Assembly: GCA_029261595.1 (NCBI GenBank)
Contig: JAJDAZ010000034.1
Location: forward strand, 1 to 63,501
Origin: Nitrospinaceae bacterium
Lineage (GTDB): Bacteria > Nitrospinota > Nitrospinia > Nitrospinales > VA-1
Reading direction: 5' to 3'
DNA length: 63,501 nt
Below are positions 53,701 to 62,110 of the stretch, piece after piece. Within the stretch, counting starts at the first letter, position 1, and every line of letters starts with the position of its first letter. Made by a program: the position numbers and the translations under genes. A model generated the notes under the pieces. It was not told the DNA's origin. It made no database searches and saw only the letters and a program-made list of their open reading frames with translations.

Positions 53701-54126
53701 GAAGGCTTTTTTCAGGTCCTTGAAAATCAGGCGACGAATGACAGGGCATGGGCCGGTCTGGGTTTGGCCTTCAGGCAGAAAAAATTAGCGGGGCAGTCCA
53801 TAGAATGCTTTGTTCACGCGCTCGATGTGAATGTTGAAAATCCTCTGGCCATGACCCAGCTCATTGAACTGTCCTATGCAGAAAACACGTTTGCCGAATG
53901 CGAAAGAATCCTGAAAAAATACTTAATACTGCATCCTGCCAACCTGAATATTCTGTTTGGTCTGGCTGGAATACAGTACAAGATGAATAAATTGGATGAA
54001 GTGAATGAATCCCTGGAAAAAATCCTGCTGTTCGATCCGAACTTTAAGGACGCTACGGATTTCAAGTCCAGGCTCGACCGGGAATTGAGCCTGTCCAAAA
54101 AGAAAGAGCACCACGAGTTGGTCTGA
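50737..54126 (+). CDS. Multi-domain glycosyltransferase-methyltransferase-TPR protein
   Basis: This 1129-residue cytoplasmic protein has four parts. Residues ~1-310 are a GT4-like glycosyltransferase (NLAMLEAMATGMPVISTCNR, ENGVNGYISDDI). Residues ~340-650 are a second, CgeB-like GT-B module (YDVGFVGSVTSAHTRRKRLL, NMRVFEALCSGSLLVTDAAP). Residues ~680-860 are a SAM methyltransferase (TILEVGCAAGMTGKELKK, FDCILFADVLEHLVDP). Residues ~890-1129 are tetratricopeptide repeats (AGILYRKALALDPQYVSARM). Such fusions occur in surface-polysaccharide and protein-O-glycosylation loci. TPRs could hold the acceptor, as in O-GlcNAc transferases. It is the first of three glycosyltransferase genes. Acceptor and sugar unknown. 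Confidence 0.85.
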   Translation: MSLKILTFNWHEPYLCLLSKIGHQFLVVEPEIAPGKTRNWDGNMRPVPENVRLLSLEQAREQLNQNAVDLIIAHNVKDLIEVRDHTLPKILVFHNRLSTEIGLGNGKVDREEYLAKIQPLFSQVKKVFISESKKQDWGMDGEVILPGLDVSEYDDYTGANPHILRVGNLFKERDLMLGYSASQQVVDGFSTVTLGMNPSIPSSRLSRGFQDLKHHYSHCRLFLNTTVDEYEDGYNLAMLEAMATGMPVISTCNRTSPIENGVNGYISDDIATLRSSVAELLDDLGKARELGQKARETVQRQFGLEAFLKSWTEVIQETIVEFLEATGVSLTASQKPFHEKPRKNILMNFVSFPVTTAYYLERALRKEHNVITSGAMITQEVIRTWNLEALKWKVQPQDIPCNSDATVSDMLSQLPEGWQPDLYLWVETGLGGFPPDLRDHSLPKACYLIDTHIHFERHKEIAKQFDFVFLAQKAYVEPMKAAGCGQVSWLPLGCDPEIHGKKGPEKKYDVGFVGSVTSAHTRRKRLLGKIGQHFSLHYDRKFMDEMAEIFSQSKVIFNEAVNNDLNMRVFEALCSGSLLVTDAAPGSGLEDFFQDNEHLAIITEENIIGRIRYYLENPKERLRVARKGQREVLAKHTYDHRAKDMLATLDEHFRTHAMSEAKANDLSPAEAENKPDSYYQNVREDLFPLIPEDATTILEVGCAAGMTGKELKKRPGVFVAGVENDPEAARRAREVLDDVVEGNIENLELPYGENSFDCILFADVLEHLVDPLSVLKKMRKYLKPEGTVVASIPNVQFFGVVHHLIDGNWTYQKEGILDETHLRFFTFKEMEKLFSGAGFEIGQVNETLDPQFKEIEPGSRTSLNIGRTTINDLTPEEYRRFFVFQYKISARLKVEASRSLDELLEKATLLEKESNFQSARVAYREMQEQAPESLEAICGEANCCMHLQDAEGAGILYRKALALDPQYVSARMGMSSLELQKGNLDQAMEGFFQVLENQATNDRAWAGLGLAFRQKKLAGQSIECFVHALDVNVENPLAMTQLIELSYAENTFAECERILKKYLILHPANLNILFGLAGIQYKMNKLDEVNESLEKILLFDPNFKDATDFKSRLDRELSLSKKKEHHELV

Positions 54127-54300
54127 TAAATAATCCAAGTTTTCCATTAATATTTGATATATGGATATAAATATTTCAGGTGAAACATAAGGTAAAGCTT
54201 GCTCTGAGCTTTCATTGGCATTTTCAGTTATAACCTGTTGAAATTTTTTTTTATTAATGTGATGGATAAAATTGTATCTGCTTAATATCGGAAACTAAAT

Positions 54301-56094
54301 GTGAGTCTATTTAGAAAAAATATCAAGCAACTGCAGGCGCATGATGCACCCCTGGCTAAAAGGGTCCTGGCGGCCAAAAAAACGGAAGCGGTGCAGGTTG
54401 CCATGTCGAAAGACGGTTTTCCCGTCCCCCGTGTCGGAAACCTTTCGCTTCATAGCGCCTATCGTCCGAAGGAGGAAGCTGTCCGGGCCGTTTCAGAATT
54501 CTGCGCCCAGGCGGGCCTGCCGAGCGTTATATATGGATTGGGGTTTGGTTATCATGTGGGATCGATACTGGAAAAATCTTCCGGTCCGGTCACCGTGGTT
54601 GAACCGTCCATGGAGATGTTTCAGGCGTTCCTTCACTCCGTTGATCTCAATCCGTATCTACCCCGCACCCGTTTTTTAATTGCAGAACCGGCTCCAAAAA
54701 TATTGGCCCGGACCGATCCGCAAACCTGGAATATTTTCCGGCACATTCCCTCTATCCGGGTTTCTTCCGCTTACTTTGAAAGCCTTGAAGCGGGTCGTGA
54801 ACTGGATGGGTTTTTAAATTCCCATTCCCTGAGAATCATGGTGGTCAACCCTATTTATGGCGGGTCTTTACCGACGGCCCGGTATTGCGCAGACGCACTT
54901 AAAAACCTTGGCCATCAGGTGATTTCTGCGGAGTGCGATAAGTTTGCCGATGGTTTCTTTTCCCTGAAGGATGTGACTGGAGACCCCAAAAATGCCAACG
55001 CGCTATCCCATCTTTTCATGAACCTGATGGGGGAAACCGTCGCCGCCCGGGCCTCCGAATTTCAGCCCGACCTCATACTGGCGTTGGCTCAGGCTCCTCT
55101 AACTCCGCAGGCCATTGAAAGGCTAAAAACTTTAAAAATACCGGTGGTCTTTTGGTTTGTGGAAGATTTTCGGACGCTTCCTTATTGGAAGGAAATCGCC
55201 CCTTCCTATGATTATTTCTTCACCATTCAGCAGGGAGAAATTTTTGAGCAACTCCGGGCCGAGGGCGCCAGAAATACTTACTATCTGCCCCAGGGGTGTT
55301 TTCCCAATGTTCATCGACCGCTGGACCTCAGTTCCAGAGAGCGGGAAACCTATGGCGCAGACCTTTCGTTCATGGGGGCGGCGTATTACAACCGGATACA
55401 GACGTTTCCCCAATTGCTGGAGCATGATTTTAAAATCTGGGGAACCGGCTGGGACCTGCAATCGCCGGTCGGCCAGCGTGTGCAGAATGAAAATCTCCGG
55501 GTTTCTTCTGAGGAATCGGTGAAAATTTATAATGGTGCCAGAATCCATTTGAATCTGCATTCCTCGACCTACCACGAGGGAGTCAATTCCGAAGGCGACT
55601 TTGTGAATCCCCGGACCTTCGAAATCGCCGCATGTGGCGGATTCCAGCTGGTTGACGAACGATCCGAACTGGACGATTTGTTGAAAGAAGGTGAGGAAAT
55701 CGTCACTTTCAACAGCATTAAGGATTTGAAGGAAAAGATTTCCTATTATCTGGAGCATGAAGAAGAAAGACAGCTTGTGGCTCAAAAAGGCCGCGAACGG
55801 GTGTTGGCGGAACACACCCTTGAACGCAGAATGACCGAAATGTTGATCCACATATTCGGGGATCAGTTGGAATCCTTGAAACAGCGGGTGGCCGGCAGGA
55901 AAGACCCTGTGGAGGCTTTGATCGAGCAGGCCGGGGAGAATACCGAGTTGGGGGCTTATCTTCAACAGTTTAAGGGAACCCTGGAGTTTTCCCTGAAAAC
56001 CGTCACCGATCAAATCGCCAAAGGGGAGGGAGACCTGACAAAAACAGAGACCCTGCTACTCATGGTGGATCAGTTGGTGAACGAAAAGAGGTGA
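54301..56094 (+). CDS. MAF-like / CgeB-type glycosyltransferase
   Basis: This 597-residue protein starts at GTG (54301). The N-terminal ~200 residues resemble the N-terminal domain of motility-accessory-factor (MAF) flagellin-modifying proteins (VIYGLGFGYHVGSILEKS, VTVVEPSMEMFQAFL). The following part is a CgeB-like GT-B domain (IPVVFWFVEDFRTLPYW, ADLSFMGAAYYNRIQTFPQL, NPRTFEIAACGGFQLVDERS). A helical C-terminal ~70 residues ends it. MAF-like proteins transfer nonulosonic acids to flagellin, but this one also has a CgeB half, so the activity may differ. It is separated from the next gene by three bases. Confidence 0.75.
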   Translation: MSLFRKNIKQLQAHDAPLAKRVLAAKKTEAVQVAMSKDGFPVPRVGNLSLHSAYRPKEEAVRAVSEFCAQAGLPSVIYGLGFGYHVGSILEKSSGPVTVVEPSMEMFQAFLHSVDLNPYLPRTRFLIAEPAPKILARTDPQTWNIFRHIPSIRVSSAYFESLEAGRELDGFLNSHSLRIMVVNPIYGGSLPTARYCADALKNLGHQVISAECDKFADGFFSLKDVTGDPKNANALSHLFMNLMGETVAARASEFQPDLILALAQAPLTPQAIERLKTLKIPVVFWFVEDFRTLPYWKEIAPSYDYFFTIQQGEIFEQLRAEGARNTYYLPQGCFPNVHRPLDLSSRERETYGADLSFMGAAYYNRIQTFPQLLEHDFKIWGTGWDLQSPVGQRVQNENLRVSSEESVKIYNGARIHLNLHSSTYHEGVNSEGDFVNPRTFEIAACGGFQLVDERSELDDLLKEGEEIVTFNSIKDLKEKISYYLEHEEERQLVAQKGRERVLAEHTLERRMTEMLIHIFGDQLESLKQRVAGRKDPVEALIEQAGENTELGAYLQQFKGTLEFSLKTVTDQIAKGEGDLTKTETLLLMVDQLVNEKR

Positions 56095-56097
56095 ACC

Positions 56098-57852
56098 TTG
56101 GCTGAACGTATTCTCGTCATGAGTCTCACCCGTATGGGTGATCTGGTGCAGGCCACTCCCCTGATCAGCGGATTGAGGCAAAAGTACCCGGAGGCAAAAA
56201 TCACGTTGATGGTGTCGAGCGACTTCGCCATGTTCACCCCCAACATTCCCGATATAGACGATTCCATCGTTCTGGACATTCGTCAATTCACCGATAAGGG
56301 ACGTTGGAAGAAACTGACCTGGGTGGTCCTCTACCGCTATCTGGAGACCTTTCTGGAGGATGTGAAGCCCCTGCGGTTCGATCTTGTGGTGAACCTCAGC
56401 CATTCCAAACTCAGCGCGTTGATGATTTTGTTCCTCGGAATCAAAAAAGTGTGCGGGTTCATGTGCAATGCCACCGGGGACCGCATGACCCGCCATCCGT
56501 GGATGCAGTATTTCGGAATCGAGCCGTTCAATCGCATTTTCAATCCGTTCAATCTGGTCGAGATTTTTACCCGCAGTGCAGACGTGAAACTGGAAGATCA
56601 ACGAATCCAAATCAATGTCCCTGAGGAAACTAAAACATCCATAACGGAACAGGTTGAGCGGGAAAACATTGGCGAGGATGAATTATTGATTGGCATTCAG
56701 GCGGGTTCCAGCCTTGAGAACCGACGATGGCCGGCCCGGTATTTTGCGGAGCTGGCGGACTTATTGGTCGAACGGCTCAACGCCCGGATCGTTTTATTCG
56801 GGGTGGCCGGCGAAGCGCCGCTGGCCGAAGAAATCCGCAATCTGGCGGTTCGCAGGGAACATATTATCGACCTGACAGGGAAAACCGATATCACTCAGTT
56901 GATCGGGTGGCTGAACAAATGCTCCTACCTGGTGACCAACGACACAGGAACGATGCACATCGCCGCCGCCCTGGGCGTCAGGATCCTGGGATTGTTTTTC
57001 GCTCACGCGCACCCGTATGAGACCGGACCTTACTCTCCCGGACATGTTCTTTTTCAGGCCCGGATAACCTGCGCTCCCTGCAGTTATGGCGTGCAATGCA
57101 ATAATATCATTTGCATCCATAAAGTTAAGCCGCATCACCTGTGCTCGATGATCCTGAATCATCAGAAAATGAACGCCTGGACGCTCCCGATAAATATGGG
57201 GTCGCTGGATGAAGTGAATATTTTTGAAACACGATATGGAAAGGATCGTCGGCTCAACCTGAAACCGCTCGCCCGGCATCCGGTCGGTCTGGGCGATATC
57301 TTCCGGTGCTGTTATTCGCGATTATGGCTTGATTCCCTCCAGGAAAGCGCCCGTGAAGGAGGCACTCAGTCCGATCCGGAGGGGCTGGTCAAAACGATTC
57401 GGCAGGATTATGATTGTGATGATATTTCCGTGGTTCTAACCTCTTTAAGGGAAAAAATCGCAGTCCTGGGAGATCTGACCGGGATTGGCAGGAAGGGGAT
57501 GCAGGGTGCGGGAAATATCATCCGGGCGTTTCGGGGAAAACCCTCACCGGAAAAGCTTAAGGCTCTGGGCGACGAAATCAACCGTATTGATGAACGGTTG
57601 GAACTGACGGGAGGCGCTCATCCGGAATTGAAACCAGTCGTGGACATGTTTAAAAAACGCAAGGAAAATTTTCAGGGAGAAAACGTGATCAAACTGGCAG
57701 GCGCGACTCTTCGATGCTATGAACAATTGGACGAAGAGCTGAAACGGTTGACCCGTTTCCTGAATGCGGTGGTCGAATCCTTTGCCGTTCCTGATTTTCA
57801 GGAAGATCAGGTGGGCGTCAAATCTACCAATGCGTTTGTCCCTGGCAGGTAG
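56098..57852 (+). CDS. GT9-family (heptosyltransferase-like) protein with extra C-terminal domain
   Basis: This 584-residue protein starts at TTG (56098). The first ~380 residues form a GT9 glycosyltransferase: ILVMSLTRMGDLVQATPLIS, GIQAGSSLENRRWPARYFAE, CSYLVTNDTGTMHIAAALGV and FARITCAPCSYGVQCNNII-type cysteines near the end. It resembles ADP-heptose:LPS transferases. About 200 further residues, helical and unassigned, follow, which standard heptosyltransferases lack. Its last 46 bases overlap the 3' end of the opposite-strand phosphoglycerate kinase gene. Confidence 0.82.
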   Translation: MAERILVMSLTRMGDLVQATPLISGLRQKYPEAKITLMVSSDFAMFTPNIPDIDDSIVLDIRQFTDKGRWKKLTWVVLYRYLETFLEDVKPLRFDLVVNLSHSKLSALMILFLGIKKVCGFMCNATGDRMTRHPWMQYFGIEPFNRIFNPFNLVEIFTRSADVKLEDQRIQINVPEETKTSITEQVERENIGEDELLIGIQAGSSLENRRWPARYFAELADLLVERLNARIVLFGVAGEAPLAEEIRNLAVRREHIIDLTGKTDITQLIGWLNKCSYLVTNDTGTMHIAAALGVRILGLFFAHAHPYETGPYSPGHVLFQARITCAPCSYGVQCNNIICIHKVKPHHLCSMILNHQKMNAWTLPINMGSLDEVNIFETRYGKDRRLNLKPLARHPVGLGDIFRCCYSRLWLDSLQESAREGGTQSDPEGLVKTIRQDYDCDDISVVLTSLREKIAVLGDLTGIGRKGMQGAGNIIRAFRGKPSPEKLKALGDEINRIDERLELTGGAHPELKPVVDMFKKRKENFQGENVIKLAGATLRCYEQLDEELKRLTRFLNAVVESFAVPDFQEDQVGVKSTNAFVPGR

Positions 57853-59339
57853 GTCGAGAGATCCGACTTGCCTGCGTCTTTCAGAAAAAATTCCAGGAAT
57901 TCCAGCGAAGCGCCGCCTCCCGTAGATACAAAAAAATTGGAGGTGAAATAATTCCAGAGGATGTAGCTGTCGTCTTCTGTAAAGCCCAGAGTCAGCAAGT
58001 TTCGGTTGATGGAAGGGTGAATTTGTTTACCGATTTGCTTTTTGATCAGATTTTTTAGTTCATTGATGCTCACCCGGTTGAGCAGGGCCGCGGAATCACC
58101 GCCGCCGATGATTACGGAAAGCCTGGGGTTGATGAGAACCGAGCTAAAGAGCAGTTTGGCCAGTTCGATCGAACCCTCCAGATAGGCGTTGTTTGACGGA
58201 TGATCGTAGGCCCCCAGAGGGCCGTTCCAGAACACATTTTCTATGTCGGGCGATAGTATGTTTTGATTAAAGTTTTCGATGGTTTTGGGGCCCAGGTCCA
58301 GTTGTAGCTCGGTATTGAAATCGGGCAGTTTTTTGACTTCATAGGTGGCGTCTTTGAAATCGCTCACCACTTTATAATCCTCCGGGAAAACGATTTCAAC
58401 GCCATTGTTTTCCGCCAGATCGAGGATTTCATCGGCCATTAAAGTTTCTTCAAGTAAATTTTGGCCATTGTCTCCAGTCGGGTTGATCAGCTTACCTGGA
58501 ATATCCTTCAACCCGAAGGGGGTGACCTGCTCTTTGGCTTTTTGCGCCAGAATAAAAGCGTTCACCATTTTGCCGCCGATTATGATACGCTTGACCCTGG
58601 ATTTAACAAATTCCTTGAGGACGGATATTTTGTCGCTGATTTTGGCTCCACCGGCAATGATCACCGTTTTATGGGGGTTTGTAAGAACGCGGTTTCCAAA
58701 CGCGCCCAGGACCTTGACTTCCTCGTGGAGCAAATTGCCCGCCACCACAATTTTGCCCTTTTGCCGCATGAGTTGAGGAAGCATTTTGATGCTTTTGGTC
58801 ACCCGGTGGCTACACCCGAAAGCGCAGTTGATATAAACATCCGAAGTTTTGGCAATATCGTTGATGAATTCTTTGCGGTAAGTTTCGGGGTTCTTCGGTT
58901 CCAGGAGATACCGCAGGTTGGGCAGAAACTTAATGCCGCCCGGAGGCATCCGGTGGTGCGAAAGAATTTCTAGAGAATGTTTCAAGTGTGAGTCAATGAT
59001 CTCCGGGGGGAAAATTGTGTAAGTGTCCCCGTATCTTTTACGAATTAAAGTGTCGAAATGGGTGCTGACAAATTGAATGTTGAAAATGCCGTCCCATCCC
59101 ACGTGATCCTTGGTTTTATGAGGCCGGCCCAGGTGAGATCCGATGATCATCCTGCAATCGCCGTCGGTCAATTCGTGAATTTTTTTGAAGGTGAGATCAA
59201 GAAAGCGGCGAATCCGGGTATCATCCGCCACCCGGAAGTACCCTTTTTTAACGGAAACCAGAGGGACATTAAAATCCACGCGGATAAAAATGGTTTTTCC
59301 TCTTAAGTCGTCAGGTTGTAATGTGTCCAGCGAAATCAT
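57807..59339 (-). CDS. pgk: Phosphoglycerate kinase, long divergent form
   Basis: This 510-residue protein is much longer than usual (~395). The family motifs are intact: FIRVDFNVPL, SHLGRP, IIAGGAKISDKI, FWNGPLGAYDHP, GGGDSAAL and FVSTGGGASLEFLE. These include the ADP/ATP-binding glycine clusters and the substrate-binding Arg/Asp residues. Extra sequence lies mainly in the N-terminal domain (RKRYGDTYTIFPPEIIDSHL) and between domains. It probably transfers phosphate between 1,3-bisphosphoglycerate and ADP, like ordinary Pgk. It is unlinked to the gap-tpiA pair 22 kb away. Whether it is the only pgk of the genome cannot be judged. Confidence 0.85.
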   Translation of the reverse strand: MISLDTLQPDDLRGKTIFIRVDFNVPLVSVKKGYFRVADDTRIRRFLDLTFKKIHELTDGDCRMIIGSHLGRPHKTKDHVGWDGIFNIQFVSTHFDTLIRKRYGDTYTIFPPEIIDSHLKHSLEILSHHRMPPGGIKFLPNLRYLLEPKNPETYRKEFINDIAKTSDVYINCAFGCSHRVTKSIKMLPQLMRQKGKIVVAGNLLHEEVKVLGAFGNRVLTNPHKTVIIAGGAKISDKISVLKEFVKSRVKRIIIGGKMVNAFILAQKAKEQVTPFGLKDIPGKLINPTGDNGQNLLEETLMADEILDLAENNGVEIVFPEDYKVVSDFKDATYEVKKLPDFNTELQLDLGPKTIENFNQNILSPDIENVFWNGPLGAYDHPSNNAYLEGSIELAKLLFSSVLINPRLSVIIGGGDSAALLNRVSINELKNLIKKQIGKQIHPSINRNLLTLGFTEDDSYILWNYFTSNFFVSTGGGASLEFLEFFLKDAGKSDLSTYLPGTNALVDLTPT

Positions 59340-59862
59340 ACCAATCGAGTCCAGCAGGGTTGATCACCCGAAATTGCAGGTGATAAAAAATCCCAGGATT
59401 CCTCAAAGAATCAGGGTGAAAATGTTTTCGGGTTCCCGCACGTGAAAAAGGGAAGCCAGAGGAAAATTCAAGTTTTTAATTTTGAAAACCGTCATGATAA
59501 CTATGGATACGACAGAAAAACATGCGTTCCAGGTTGATTCTGTAAAAAATGATGTTTTATAGAAATCCAGATTTCTTTATTGCGGGAAAAAGTCTTTTAC
59601 AAGAAATATTTTATAGCATTTGGTCGAGTAACAAACCAATGCAGGAGCCTTTATTATTTTGCACCCCCCAACAAAGCTCACGAGTGGAGTCCAAACATCG
59701 TGAGGCCGTAGAAAAATAACTCAATATTGGGGTATCTAGTTGAATTTTAACAAATTATGTTGAAATTGACAACAGTTGTTAACCGATTTTTTTAATTTAT
59801 TATAACAGACTTAAAGATGATTATTGTCCATTGAGACAAGTAAAAAGCGAGAATTATTGAAA
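59340..59862. other. Intergenic region upstream of RNase E/G
   Basis: These 523 bases hold the pgk leader on the left and the RNase E/G promoter region on the right. Apart from the palindrome at 59766-59782 I see no gene, repeat or terminator. The right half is very AT-rich. RNase E mRNAs often have long leaders used in autoregulation; none can be demonstrated here. Confidence 0.4.
59766..59782 (+). promoter_or_regulatory. Operator-like palindrome overlapping a -35 box
   Basis: TTGACAACAGTTGTTAA is an 8-1-8 inverted repeat with a single mismatch. Its first six bases (TTGACA) are a perfect -35 hexamer. A matching -10 is unclear (an AT-rich TTTTTA at 17 bases, or TATAAC much further on). It lies about 80 bases before the RNase E/G start. 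Confidence 0.35.
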
Positions 59863-62034
59863 ATGCCTAAAAAAATAATGTTAATCAATGCGGACCAACC
59901 GGAAGAATGCAGGGTGGTCATTTTAGAAGATGGAAAAGTTGAGGAATTGATCGTTGAACACGCTTCCCATGAACAAATCAAAGGAAATATTTACCTTGGG
60001 ACCATCAATCGGGTGGAGCCTTCGATAGAAGCGGCTTTCTTGGATTTTGGCGGCAAGAAATTTGGATTTTTGCCGTTTAAAGATGTTCGGCATGATTCTT
60101 ACCTTCAAACCGGGGAAAAGAAAGCCAGAACCCGCATTCAGGATGTTCTGGTCAAGGGACAAAAACTGCTGGTTCAGGTGGTTAAAGAGGGAAGGGATGC
60201 CAAAGGGCCTTCCCTGACCAACTGGATCAGTCTTCCGGGCCGGTTTCTGGTTTTGATGGTGGGGCAGGAGGCCAGCGCGGTTTCCAGGAAAATTGAGGAT
60301 GAATCCGAGCGAAAAAAATTAAAAGATATCATCACCGATTTTAACCTGCCAGATAATATGGGAGTCATCATTCGAACAGCGGGATTGGGCCGTACAAAAT
60401 TAGAGCTTCAGAAGGACTTGCAAATGCTTCTGAATATCTGGGAAAAACTGGACGCTGATTTGAAAAGCGAGAGTACAGAGGCCCCGGCGCTTTTATACCG
60501 GGAGCCCGATATGGTGGTGCGGACGGTGAGAGACCACTTTACCGCCGATACCACGGATATCATTGTGGATGAAAAGGAATCGTACAAAGCGCTCCAGGGA
60601 TTCGTCAAGTTGGTCATGCCCCGGCTGTATCGCAAGGTCAAGTTCTACAAGGAAACCAAACCCCTTTTTTCCCAGTACAATGTCGAAGCCCAAATCGATT
60701 CGATTTATGATCGAACGGTTCAATTGCCTTCTGGCGGATCGATCGTGATCGATATTGGGGAAGCCATGGCGTCGATCGACGTCAACTCAGGCAAAACCAA
60801 AGGAGCCAGTCAACTCGAAGAAACCGCTTTGAACACCAATCTGGAAGCGGCGACCGAAGTGGGCAGGCAATTGCGCCTGCGCGATCTGGGCGGTTTGATC
60901 GTCATCGACTTCATTGACATGTACCAGAAAAAAAACAAGGCCCTGGTGGAGCGGCAGTTGAAACTTGTCTGTAAAAAAGATAAAGCCAGAATCAATTTAT
61001 CGCGAATATCGAAATTTGGCCTGATTGAAATGTCCCGGCAGAGGATGTCGCCTCCGGTAAAGGAAGGGGTTTTTGAATCCTGCAAAACATGTAAGGGAAC
61101 GGGGCATGTCAAGTCGGTGGGGAATATCGTTCTGGGCATGTTGAGGAAAACCCAGGAAATCATCGCGAAGGAGAATGTCAGGCTGTTGGCGGTGGAGGTT
61201 TCTCCCGAAGTGGGAGATTATATGCTGACCCACAAATTGAGATACCTGCTTGATCTACAAGAGAAGCACCATTTCATTATAGAATTTGTAAGTAAACCCG
61301 GACTTGCCCACGAGAATTTTTCCTACAATGTTCTCGAAAGAAAAAAACCTGCGGAAGTTGAGCGGTTGGATAAGCCAATAGATCAGGGGGCGAGGAACGA
61401 GGACTCTCAAATTGAACGCACGTCCGAAGATGGAACTGACGCTAAAAAGGAAGGGGGTAGGGGAAGGCCAAGAAACCCGCGCGCCAAATCATCTTCAAGA
61501 AAACGCTATCCGCGCGGAAGGAAAAAAACTGAAGATATGGAGCAAAAAGATCAACCGACGGATCAAGTGGATAATCCAGTAGATTCGGTAGAGCAAATGG
61601 AGAAGCCCGCGGTTCAGGCTGATATGGCGGAAACCCCGAAAAATGACTCAGCCCCCACGGATGTCGTAGACGGTAATAAAGAGAGTGACGAGGCCAGTCC
61701 TGGAAATCAAAGCGCCCCATCGCCTGCCAAAAAACGTTATACACGTAGAAAGACCTCCAGCAAAAGAACATCACCCTACCGGGGCCGAAGAAGACGAGTG
61801 GAAAAACCGGTCTCCGAAGGAGGTGAAAGCGCAAGCCCAGAAGTCGGTCAGGCCAAAGCCGAAGCAGACGGAAATGTCGCCGATGCGCGTCCGGTGGCGA
61901 AGGAAGGGACTCAGAATCTGGACAGCGGAAATGTCAGTGCACCCATCCCGATTCCGGTGCCGAAAGTTTCCAGCGAACCGAAACCTGTGAAAGAAGTGGC
62001 GCCTCAGTCATTCACCGAAGAGCCGCCTTTTTAG
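59863..62034 (+). CDS. Ribonuclease E/G family endoribonuclease
   Basis: This 723-residue enzyme initiates mRNA decay and matures structured RNAs. The S1 RNA-binding domain is near the start (GNIYLGTINRVEPSIEAAFL). The 5'-sensor and DNase-I-like catalytic parts include the Mg-binding Asp of MASIDVNSGK and IVIDFIDMYQKKN. The zinc-link is C-K-T-C in ESCKTCKGTGHVKS. The last ~210 residues are disordered, with Arg-rich patches (RKRYPRGRKK, RKTSSKRTSPYRGRRRR) likely to bind RNA or degradosome partners, so the layout resembles RNase E more than G. ATG at 59863 begins the conserved KKIMLINADQPEE. A hairpin (GCCGCC/GGCGGC) spans the stop. Confidence 0.9.
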   Translation: MPKKIMLINADQPEECRVVILEDGKVEELIVEHASHEQIKGNIYLGTINRVEPSIEAAFLDFGGKKFGFLPFKDVRHDSYLQTGEKKARTRIQDVLVKGQKLLVQVVKEGRDAKGPSLTNWISLPGRFLVLMVGQEASAVSRKIEDESERKKLKDIITDFNLPDNMGVIIRTAGLGRTKLELQKDLQMLLNIWEKLDADLKSESTEAPALLYREPDMVVRTVRDHFTADTTDIIVDEKESYKALQGFVKLVMPRLYRKVKFYKETKPLFSQYNVEAQIDSIYDRTVQLPSGGSIVIDIGEAMASIDVNSGKTKGASQLEETALNTNLEAATEVGRQLRLRDLGGLIVIDFIDMYQKKNKALVERQLKLVCKKDKARINLSRISKFGLIEMSRQRMSPPVKEGVFESCKTCKGTGHVKSVGNIVLGMLRKTQEIIAKENVRLLAVEVSPEVGDYMLTHKLRYLLDLQEKHHFIIEFVSKPGLAHENFSYNVLERKKPAEVERLDKPIDQGARNEDSQIERTSEDGTDAKKEGGRGRPRNPRAKSSSRKRYPRGRKKTEDMEQKDQPTDQVDNPVDSVEQMEKPAVQADMAETPKNDSAPTDVVDGNKESDEASPGNQSAPSPAKKRYTRRKTSSKRTSPYRGRRRRVEKPVSEGGESASPEVGQAKAEADGNVADARPVAKEGTQNLDSGNVSAPIPIPVPKVSSEPKPVKEVAPQSFTEEPPF

Positions 62035-62110
62035 GCGGCGGGTGGTTGAAATAAGACAGGCTTTATCCGAGAAAAAGATTCAGTTCCTGATTGACAGGGT
62101 TCGACGGTGT

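Noticed and set aside
62022..62039. GCCGCC/GGCGGC hairpin at the RNase E/G stop as a terminator
   Set aside because: It spans the stop codon and has no following T tract.
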